This document shows, piece by piece, positions 7,951 to 13,954 of a DNA stretch of 13,954 nucleotides. The notes beneath the pieces are model-generated. The model was not told where the DNA came from and searched no databases. It was given only the letters and a program-made list of their open reading frames with translations. Both the position numbers and the translations under genes were made by a program. Location: NCBI GenBank assembly GCA_004298675.1, contig SCRI01000054.1:1-13954 (forward strand). The letters are read 5' to 3'. The DNA comes from a bacterium (GTDB lineage: Bacteria > Vulcanimicrobiota > Vulcanimicrobiia > Vulcanimicrobiales > SCRA01). Positions within the stretch are counted from its first letter, which is position 1; every line of letters starts with the position of its first letter.

Positions 7951-7982
7951 GGCGCCAATGCCGCGGCCGCGGCATTGGCGCC
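7951..7982. repeat. 32-bp perfect palindrome containing a start codon
   Basis: The left arm GGCGCCAATGCCGCGG (7951-7966) is followed immediately by its exact reverse complement (7967-7982), with no spacer and no mismatch. The centre holds GCGGCCGC. The symmetry stops at 7950/7983. As RNA it could fold into a very GC-rich hairpin burying the ATG at 7958, the assigned start of the SpeE-like gene; as DNA it could be a dimer-binding site. No T-run follows, so it is not a classical terminator. Confidence 0.9.
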
Positions 7983-10900
7983 CGAACGCGAGCCGAGCGG
8001 CCTTGAGGACGAGGAATACCGAGGGACAGGATCGACGCAGGCGTGCGTCAACCGGTGTGCTGCTGGCATGTGCCGGGCTCTCTGGGGCGGCATCGCTCAT
8101 CTATCAGGTGATCTGGAATCGCCTCTTCGTGGATCTCTTCGGCTCGACCACTGCGGCAACGTCGAGCGTGGTGGCGTCCTTCGTCGGAGGACTCGCGCTC
8201 GGCGCTTGGTTGTTCGGGCGTTACAGCCGGCACCTGCGCCGACCCGTTCTCGCTTATGTCGTGCTCGAGGCCGGCGTGGCGGCTTATGCCCTGCTCCTCC
8301 CCGCTCTCTTGAATGCCGCGGACGATGGTATCTACGGCCCGGCATGGCGAGCGGTGAACGACAGCCCGCTGCTCGGAGCTGCGTTGCGGCAGACGATCGG
8401 CTTCACGGTGCTCGTCGTGCCGACGGTGCTCATGGGAGGGACGCTGCCGCTCATGGCGCGTATTCTCGGCGCTTGGGACGCCAGAGTTCACCGCGGAGTC
8501 GGTTGGCTGTATGCCGCGAACACGCTGGGCGCCGCTGCCGGTGCGGTAGGTGCGGGGTTCGCGCTCCTGCCTCGCATTGGCCAGGCCGGCACGGCCGCAG
8601 TGGCAATGACGATGAACGTGGGCGCCGCCGTCCTGGCAATCTGGCTGACTCAACGTATGCCGCTACCGCTGACAAGCGATGTCGCCCGCGACGGTGACGA
8701 GGACGCCGGCGCGGCGGCTGCTCCGAGACGCACGATCGTACCGGTGCTCCTGCTCTCCGGTTTCGCCGCGCTCGGTTTCGAAGTGGTCTGGACGCGGATG
8801 CTCATCTTGATGGCGGGGTCGTCCACCTACTCCTTCAGCTTGATGCTCGGTGCGGACATCTCGGGCCTCTCGCTCGGAAGCTGGTGGGCGAGTCGGTGGG
8901 TCGATCGCCTGCGGTCGCCGGGCATGGTCTTCGCGCATCTCCAGGTTGGCGTTGCCGTCACGGCGCTCATTGGCCTCGGGCTGTTTGGCGACGCGCCGGC
9001 GCTCGCATTTGCATGGTTCCGCGCCATGGGGACCACTTTTACCACCTCCCTGGTCTTCGACGCCGTTGTCGCCGCCCTTCTGGTCGTTCCACCAACCATC
9101 TTATTGGGTGCCGCCTTCCCGGTCGCTGTGCGACTTGCCGGAGGCGCAACAACCACGATCGGTGGCGCCGTGGGCTTTGCCTACGCGAGCACCGGTCTTG
9201 GCAACGTCCTTGGGGCACTCGCGACGGGCACGCTCTTGATCGCCGTCCTCGGCCTGGCTGGGTCTCTCAAGCTCTTCGCCGCGATGAGCGCGCTTGCTGC
9301 CGTGCTGGTCGTAGCGCTCGCCGCGGGCCAACGGATCGCGCGTCGTGTCACCCTTGGCGCCGCTGGAGCTCTGTTGGTGATCGCCGTGGGCGTGCATTCG
9401 AACTGGAACCCCCTCCACATCACGAGCGGCATCTATAAGAACGCACCGCTCTACCTGGCAATCGGAGGCGGCCGGCTTACGCTCGCCAACATCCTCAGCA
9501 GTTATCGCCTCCTCTTCTATCGGGAAGGCCCCGAGGCCGTCGTGTCAGTCATGGAGACGCCGACCCTCGGGCTCTCCCCGGATCTGTCCCTGGCCATCGA
9601 CGGCAAGGTAGATGCGTCGACCGGGCCCGACGTGAGCACCGAGATCCTCTCCGGGCACCTGCCGATGCTCTTCGCCCGCGACCCGCAACGTGTACTGGTC
9701 ATCGGGTTGGCAAGCGGTATCACCGTTGGATCCGTCGAGCGATATGCGCAGGCACGGCGGATCACGGTGGCGGAGATTTCGCCATCGGTGGTTCGCGCAG
9801 CACGTTACTTCGGGCGCTTCAATCATGATGCACTCGCCGATCCGCGCGTGCGGTTGGTCCTCGACGACGGACGGCATTTTCTGCGGCTGACTCGCGTGCG
9901 GTTCGGCGTGATCATCTCCGAGCCATCGAACCCCTGGATGAGCGGTCCCACCCGTTTGTTCACGCGTGACTACTTCGAGGAGGTTCGAGACCATTTGGCC
10001 GAAGGGGGAATCTACGCGCAATGGCTCCCGCTGTACGGTCTATCGACCGAGCTCCTGAAGAGTGAAGTACGAACGTTTTTGTCCGTCTTCCCGCATGTCG
10101 AGCTTTTTGAAGTGGCCCAGGGTGATGTGCTGCTCTTGGGCAGTGCATCTCCGATACGCTACGAGCCGGAGCGCATGGCGGAGCAGTTAGCCCGTCCGGC
10201 TGTATCGAGCGACCTCCATCGAGTCCAAGGCGGGTCCGACGATCTCATGGGTCGCTTCCTCGTGGGAACGCGCGGGCTTGGGCGTTGGGCGGGAAGCGGG
10301 CAGCTCAACACCGACGACGACGGCCTCCTCGAGTTCGGCGCTCCGCGCTACCTCCTGGTCGACACGCTGGGTGCAAACCGGCGGGCGTTGCTCTCGGCCC
10401 CTTGGAAGCCAGACCTTCGCGCGCTGGCGGTCGAACTCGACACGAAGCGAACCCTAGAGCTCGCCCGAGCCTATCTCGCGCACGATCACTTCGGGCGTGC
10501 AGCGTGGCTTGCACGCGAAGCGTTGGCCCGCAAGCCCTCTCCAGCCGCGGACCTTCTCCTAGGAGAAGTCGCTGCTCGCAAAAGCGCATGGCGCAGCGCC
10601 CGCGACTTCTGGCGCAAGGCCGCTACCCCTCAAGCCCGAGCGTCGCTCGCGAACCTCGCAGTCGAGCGGCAGGAATGGCAGGTCGCGGCTCGCTACCTGG
10701 CCGAGTTGCCGCGTTGGTTCGAGCCGGCCGGCGTGACGTACATCAGAGCCCTGATCGCCATGCATCGAGGACAGAACGGGCGAGCACTGGCCTATCTCCA
10801 TCGACTGCCGGAGAACGACGACTCCGCACGCGCTATCGTGGCAGCCTACTTACGGTCCGTCGTCGCCGATCGTATCGGCCGGCGAGAGGGCTCCAGGGAC

Positions 10901-11233
10901 GCGACGAGGCAGTTCCGGCGTTTGTTGACCGCGTTGCGCCGCCGGCTCGAACGCGACGACGGGAAGCCCATCGTCGCATCGCTCATCAAGATGCTCCACG
11001 ATCCCTCGCTGCAAGGCGTGTTGTCGCAGCCGGAACGGACGCAGCTCTTGGACCAAGTTGCGGTTCGCCTTTTGCAGCCGCTCGCGATGTATTATCGCGG
11101 CGTCAGCGACCTTTGGCTCGGCCAATCGGCAGATGCCGCACATATGCTGGAGAAGTACCTGCAGCAGATACCCGGCGGGGACACGAGTTCATACGCGAAC
11201 CTCTTGCTGGCACGCAGTGAGTTGCGGCACTAG
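7958..11233 (+). CDS. Large membrane protein with spermidine-synthase-like domain and TPR-like C-terminus
   Basis: This 1091-residue protein starts at ATG 7958, with GGAGGA at 7938-7943 (14 bases away); the ATG lies inside a perfect palindrome. V34 (GTG) and L16 (TTG) are alternative starts. Residues 34-480 are many membrane helices in two related modules: LSGAASLIYQVIWNR near 41 and LSGFAALGFEVVWTR near 266, each followed by a GLxLGxW motif. Residues 525-735 resemble the spermidine synthase (SpeE) methyltransferase-like fold: VLVIGLASGIT near 577, a VAEISPSVV acidic loop, VLDDGRHFL, and EPSNPWMSG near 653. The classical SpeE DxxDP-type motif is replaced by that SEPSNPW sequence, so polyamine synthesis is not assured. 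Residues 828-1091 are helical, TPR-like. It matches the broad group annotated as fused MFS/spermidine synthase. It follows the DUF302 gene by 21 bp. Confidence 0.88.
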   Translation: MPRPRHWRPNASRAALRTRNTEGQDRRRRASTGVLLACAGLSGAASLIYQVIWNRLFVDLFGSTTAATSSVVASFVGGLALGAWLFGRYSRHLRRPVLAYVVLEAGVAAYALLLPALLNAADDGIYGPAWRAVNDSPLLGAALRQTIGFTVLVVPTVLMGGTLPLMARILGAWDARVHRGVGWLYAANTLGAAAGAVGAGFALLPRIGQAGTAAVAMTMNVGAAVLAIWLTQRMPLPLTSDVARDGDEDAGAAAAPRRTIVPVLLLSGFAALGFEVVWTRMLILMAGSSTYSFSLMLGADISGLSLGSWWASRWVDRLRSPGMVFAHLQVGVAVTALIGLGLFGDAPALAFAWFRAMGTTFTTSLVFDAVVAALLVVPPTILLGAAFPVAVRLAGGATTTIGGAVGFAYASTGLGNVLGALATGTLLIAVLGLAGSLKLFAAMSALAAVLVVALAAGQRIARRVTLGAAGALLVIAVGVHSNWNPLHITSGIYKNAPLYLAIGGGRLTLANILSSYRLLFYREGPEAVVSVMETPTLGLSPDLSLAIDGKVDASTGPDVSTEILSGHLPMLFARDPQRVLVIGLASGITVGSVERYAQARRITVAEISPSVVRAARYFGRFNHDALADPRVRLVLDDGRHFLRLTRVRFGVIISEPSNPWMSGPTRLFTRDYFEEVRDHLAEGGIYAQWLPLYGLSTELLKSEVRTFLSVFPHVELFEVAQGDVLLLGSASPIRYEPERMAEQLARPAVSSDLHRVQGGSDDLMGRFLVGTRGLGRWAGSGQLNTDDDGLLEFGAPRYLLVDTLGANRRALLSAPWKPDLRALAVELDTKRTLELARAYLAHDHFGRAAWLAREALARKPSPAADLLLGEVAARKSAWRSARDFWRKAATPQARASLANLAVERQEWQVAARYLAELPRWFEPAGVTYIRALIAMHRGQNGRALAYLHRLPENDDSARAIVAAYLRSVVADRIGRREGSRDATRQFRRLLTALRRRLERDDGKPIVASLIKMLHDPSLQGVLSQPERTQLLDQVAVRLLQPLAMYYRGVSDLWLGQSADAAHMLEKYLQQIPGGDTSSYANLLLARSELRH

Positions 11234-11251
11234 AACTCGACCGTAGGGGGC

Positions 11252-11280
11252 TTGCTTTCTTGAAGCAGAACGTTTATTCT
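11252..11280 (+). promoter_or_regulatory. Candidate tetR promoter with embedded inverted repeat
   Basis: TTGCTT (11252-11257) and TATTCT (11275-11280) lie 17 bp apart, a plausible but weak -35/-10 pair. An inverted repeat TGCTT-TCTTG-AAGCA (11253-11267) sits across the -35 and spacer, where an autorepressor would bind. TTCT, AGAA and TTCT also recur at exact 10-bp intervals (11257, 11267, 11277). If the promoter is right, transcription would begin only about seven bases before the ATG at 11294, so the mRNA may be nearly leaderless. Confidence 0.4.
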
Positions 11281-11293
11281 GGTATGCGAGACC

Positions 11294-11914
11294 ATGCCGA
11301 GAACCAAGACATTCGAACCTCAAGAGGCTCTACGCTCGGCCATGCAGCTGTTCTGGGAACGGGGCTTTGGCCACACCTCCATCGACGAGCTCGTGCGGAG
11401 CACGGGCGTGCAGCGCTATGGGCTCTATAGCAGTTTCGGCGGCAAGCAGGGCTTATTCAGGCGCTCGCTCGACCTCTATCGCGACGAGGTGGCCGGACGC
11501 TGGATGGCACCCCTGAAGCGCCCCGACGCCTCGCTGCAGCAGATCCGCGCCTTCTTCGAGCAGTTCGACGGGCAGATCGGCCGGCCGCAGGGCCGCCTTG
11601 GCTGCCTGATGGTCGTTGCCTCCGCGGAGGCGGCCCCGCTCGAGACCGCGACGCGTAAACGGGTCTCCACGCACTTCGAGCAGCTGCAGGCGGCGCTTGC
11701 CGCCGCGCTCGACCGTGCCGCGGTGCGCGGCGAATTGCGCGCGAACGTGAACGTGCAGCAGACTGCCGCGCTGCTGCTGGGAGCGCTCATCGGCCTCCTG
11801 TCGCTGATGCGCTCCCCTGCGCCGCGCGACCTGGTCGTGCACTCGTTGCGCGGCGTGTTACACCTCATCGACGAGCTGCGCGAGCCCGGTGCGCGCGATC
11901 CCCGCATACCCTAA
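11294..11914 (+). CDS. TetR/AcrR-family transcriptional regulator with a single cysteine
   Basis: This 206-residue protein has a TetR-type DNA-binding N-terminus: ALRSAMQLFWERGFGHTSID, then a helix-turn-helix through VRSTGVQRYGLYSSFGGKQG (34-53). The C-terminal part is the helical ligand-binding and dimerisation region. It contains one Cys only, C104, in GRLGCLMVVASAEAA. A GCL(M/V)-type motif here is shared by many members of this TetR subgroup, and in NemR a Cys at nearly the same position (C106) senses electrophiles; the analogy is inference. The ATG at 11294 has only a weak ribosome-binding site. The gene lies 29 bp ahead of an AhpD-like gene on the same strand, its most likely target along with itself. 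Control of the upstream efflux operon is possible but unsupported. Confidence 0.92.
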   Translation: MPRTKTFEPQEALRSAMQLFWERGFGHTSIDELVRSTGVQRYGLYSSFGGKQGLFRRSLDLYRDEVAGRWMAPLKRPDASLQQIRAFFEQFDGQIGRPQGRLGCLMVVASAEAAPLETATRKRVSTHFEQLQAALAAALDRAAVRGELRANVNVQQTAALLLGALIGLLSLMRSPAPRDLVVHSLRGVLHLIDELREPGARDPRIP

Positions 11915-11943
11915 ACCACATTCATCAGAGAGGACGGCATCCG

Positions 11944-12534
11944 ATGAGCGAAGCAACCTATCGCCTTCAACTACCGAAGCACGACACCAACGCCCCGAAC
12001 GAGCGCGTCCGAGCCGTGCTGACCGAAGTGCGGCGGCGCAGCGGCATGATACCGAATATGTATGCGTATATGGCCAACGCTCCCGAGGCCCTCGAGACGT
12101 ACCTCGCCGGATATGAAAAGTTCCGCTCGCTCTCCGGCTTCACGCCGGCGGAGCAGGAGGTCGTCTTCCTCACCATCAGCTACGAGAACGGCTGTGATTA
12201 CTGCATGGCCGCTCACAGCGTGATCGCCGAGGCGAAGTCGAAGGTCCCGCAACCGGTGACCGAAGCGATCCGCGACGGCGCGCCCATCCCCGACGCAAAG
12301 CTCGCGGCGCTCGCAGCGTTCACGCGCGCCATGCTCCTTACGCGTGGACGCCCGACGGAGTCCGATGTGCGCGGGTTCCTGCGAGCTGGGTATAGCGAGA
12401 AGCAGGTCCTCGACGTCATCCTCGCCATCGCGGTCAAGACACTGAGCAACTACTCGAACCATCTTTTCGCGACGCCGTTGGACGACGCGTTCAAGGCGCG
12501 CAAATGGGCGCCGGCAGCGGTGCAAGATAGATAG
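11944..12534 (+). CDS. AhpD/carboxymuconolactone-decarboxylase-like protein
   Basis: This 196-residue protein belongs to the CMD/AhpD all-helical family. The key motif is YENGCDYCMAAHS, with C84, C87 and H91, the CxxCxxxH arrangement that in AhpD-type enzymes carries thiol-based peroxidase or disulfide chemistry. No signal peptide is seen, so it should be cytoplasmic. The ATG at 11944 is preceded by AGAGAGGA (11927-11934), nine bases away. It follows the TetR gene by 29 bp and is probably co-transcribed with it, suggesting induction by an oxidant or reactive compound sensed by that regulator. The family also includes gamma-carboxymuconolactone decarboxylases, but the intact CxxC and absence of aromatic-catabolism neighbours favour an antioxidant role. 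Confidence 0.9.
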   Translation: MSEATYRLQLPKHDTNAPNERVRAVLTEVRRRSGMIPNMYAYMANAPEALETYLAGYEKFRSLSGFTPAEQEVVFLTISYENGCDYCMAAHSVIAEAKSKVPQPVTEAIRDGAPIPDAKLAALAAFTRAMLLTRGRPTESDVRGFLRAGYSEKQVLDVILAIAVKTLSNYSNHLFATPLDDAFKARKWAPAAVQDR

Positions 12535-12552
12535 TCCGTCGAAAGATGCCCT

Positions 12553-13954
12553 TCATATCGAACGCGTGAACTCGAGCAGCCGGAAGCCTTGCGTCTCTAC
12601 GGAAAATGCCAGTCCCGCCAACTCGCACCCTTGCGACTTTCCGAACTCTTCCCAATCCTGACGTTCGCTGTCGTAAACGCGCAGCCGATAGACCGACGTA
12701 GCATCTAGGAGTGGCGCCATATTCATCGCGACGTTCGCGGTGGTCAATCCAACATTACCGAGAAGGACGACGGCCTGCTCCTTACTTCGCAGAGCCACTG
12801 CTACCCCGGCCTCAGCGAAAATAGCGATCTGGTCCGACACGTCTTCTTCCAGAACGTGAACCTCCGACTCGCTTTGTACGGGCACAGTCGAGTAGATATG
12901 GAAACCGCCGCGTTGGCGGACGGCGGCATACGAGAACTCGCCGCCGTGGTATGGAATTCTCCGTAGTCCCACCCATGTCCAGTGCTCCGGGATGAGCGGA
13001 GAGATACAAGGCAGTCCATGCGTGAGGGTCAAGCCGCACACCCCTTCTACAACGGCCCAGAGGAAACGAGGAGGCTCCCAAGGGCTCAAACGCATGCCCT
13101 TGTTCGTCAGGCTCTCGCCGTCGAACCACTCGCTGAACTGCCCAGGGACGGTGCTGTTTTTTTTGGAATCTGCCGCGTAATGTTCGAACGACGAGCGTAA
13201 TGCGCGTACCATGAAGGCCGGATGGTATCGCGCGGCGGCAAACGCGTACCACCAAGTGAGCCCGGGCCAGACGCCGCCGAGCAGCCCGGAATAGTTGGAC
13301 GGATCGTAACATGGATCGTTCCGCGACGCCGTGCGCAAGCCCCCGGAGGTCCAGAAGTCGGGTGCGTTCAGCCGGCTGATGACCCGGAAGCCCGTCTCTT
13401 CGTCGCATATCCTAAACATCACCGGAAAGATTTCGTCCCCGGTGACGTCTGTGTGCACGTTGCCGTCGGCGTCGATATTCAAGTAGTACAATCCGTTTTC
13501 AGGATTGATGAGATATGTGTTCATCGCGCCAGCGATACGCTCGGCAAACGCTGCGAAGCGAGCGGAGTCATCCCCACGTTCCAGTTCGGTTGCCAGATGC
13601 GCCACCTCGCGCAGCGCCGCGACGCATTCCGCGTTGATTTCCGTGACGGCACCATTGACGGTATACGACGGAATGATATTCCGCCAGCTGGCGATCGCCC
13701 AGACACCGCCGCGCGGATCCTTCGCGGAACAGAACACCAGGCCCCGCTCGTCTACTTGCGAGACGATGTAGTCAGCGGCGGCACGAACTGACTCATACAT
13801 CGAAGCCAGCCACTCAACATCGCCCGTGGCTCGCACGTGGTGAGTGAGCGCGAGGATGTAAAGCGGCGTGTCGTCATTGATATTCAGCCCGTCGTCCTCG
13901 ACCTCCCCGTTGACCGCATGGTAGTACTCCGGCAACTTTCCGTTGGCATATTGC
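12553..13954 (-). CDS. Six-hairpin glycosidase, amylo-alpha-1,6-glucosidase-like (N-terminus cut by window edge)
   Basis: The minus frame is open from the right edge to the stop at 12553-12555, about 467 residues. A TTG at 13933-13935 is not the real start, because coding sequence (QYANGK before LPEYYHAV) continues to the edge. The visible part is the C-terminal portion of an (alpha/alpha)6-barrel glycosidase: DDTPLYILALTHHVRATGD, then GAVTEINAECVAALREVAHL, then GQFSEWFDG near 13120-13140, followed by a beta-rich C-terminal domain. The EIN and SE-x-FDG motifs resemble those of glycogen-debranching-type amylo-1,6-glucosidases, where the SE glutamate is a likely catalytic residue. Other six-hairpin families remain possible. 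An A8 run lies within the coding strand (13157-13164). It converges with the AhpD-like gene, 18 bp between the stops. Confidence 0.85.
   Translation of the reverse strand, partial: QYANGKLPEYYHAVNGEVEDDGLNINDDTPLYILALTHHVRATGDVEWLASMYESVRAAADYIVSQVDERGLVFCSAKDPRGGVWAIASWRNIIPSYTVNGAVTEINAECVAALREVAHLATELERGDDSARFAAFAERIAGAMNTYLINPENGLYYLNIDADGNVHTDVTGDEIFPVMFRICDEETGFRVISRLNAPDFWTSGGLRTASRNDPCYDPSNYSGLLGGVWPGLTWWYAFAAARYHPAFMVRALRSSFEHYAADSKKNSTVPGQFSEWFDGESLTNKGMRLSPWEPPRFLWAVVEGVCGLTLTHGLPCISPLIPEHWTWVGLRRIPYHGGEFSYAAVRQRGGFHIYSTVPVQSESEVHVLEEDVSDQIAIFAEAGVAVALRSKEQAVVLLGNVGLTTANVAMNMAPLLDATSVYRLRVYDSERQDWEEFGKSQGCELAGLAFSVETQGFRLLEFTRSI

Noticed and set aside
7967-7990. Rho-independent terminator at the 32-bp palindrome
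   Set aside because: The stem is strong, but no T-rich tract follows and the next gene begins inside it, so termination would not make sense as the main role.
10285-11220. Plus-strand open frame of 311 codons within the SpeE-like gene
   Set aside because: It is an alternative frame of the TPR-like region, very Arg/Pro-rich, with no domain and no ribosome-binding site of note.
12535-12552. Bidirectional terminator between the convergent stops
   Set aside because: The 18-bp gap contains no inverted repeat of useful length and no T-run.
13151-13164. T8 run on the plus strand as an intrinsic terminator for the AhpD-like gene
   Set aside because: No GC-rich hairpin precedes it, it lies over 600 bp past the stop, and it is inside the antisense glycosidase coding sequence.
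13222-13791. Plus-strand open frame (189 codons) opposite the glycosidase
   Set aside because: It is antisense to conserved glycosidase motifs and has no recognisable protein features.

Overview
The window looks like chromosomal DNA from a GC-rich, Gram-negative-type (diderm) bacterium. It encodes an outer-membrane TolC-type channel with its periplasmic adaptor and inner-membrane RND pump, plus several exported or membrane proteins. Codons strongly favour G/C at the third position. I cannot fix the phylum from sequence alone. No tRNA, rRNA, CRISPR array, insertion sequence or phage gene was seen.

Layout, left to right. (1) A GAF-like/HD-GYP signalling protein on the minus strand runs off the left edge (1-780). 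(2) A 233-bp divergent intergenic region (781-1013) holds a candidate promoter for the next operon, flanked by two perfect palindromes. (3) Five plus-strand genes follow in close order (1014-11233): TolC-like outer-membrane channel, membrane-fusion adaptor, RND permease (start overlaps the adaptor stop), secreted DUF302 protein, and a very large membrane protein carrying a spermidine-synthase-like domain and a C-terminal TPR-like helical region. (4) A TetR-family regulator and a CxxC AhpD/carboxymuconolactone-decarboxylase-like protein form a second small unit (11294-12534). (5) A convergent minus-strand six-hairpin glycosidase, resembling amylo-alpha-1,6-glucosidases, runs off the right edge (12553-13954).

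How the genes may work together. The first three genes of the operon make a complete tripartite efflux system. The next two are placed to be co-expressed with it: the DUF302 protein would be periplasmic, and the SpeE-like protein sits in the inner membrane. The TetR protein has a single cysteine (C104) in a position reminiscent of electrophile-sensing regulators and sits next to a CxxC peroxidase-like gene, which suggests a local redox or electrophile response unit. The flanking HD-GYP and glycosidase genes look unrelated.

The most unusual features are a 32-bp perfect palindrome that contains the assigned start codon of the SpeE-like gene, a two-helix membrane hairpin at the N-terminus of the RND adaptor in place of a signal peptide, and the linkage of an RND pump with DUF302 and membrane SpeE-like genes. 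None of the proteins is from a wholly unknown family, and I see no clear evidence for an entirely new system.
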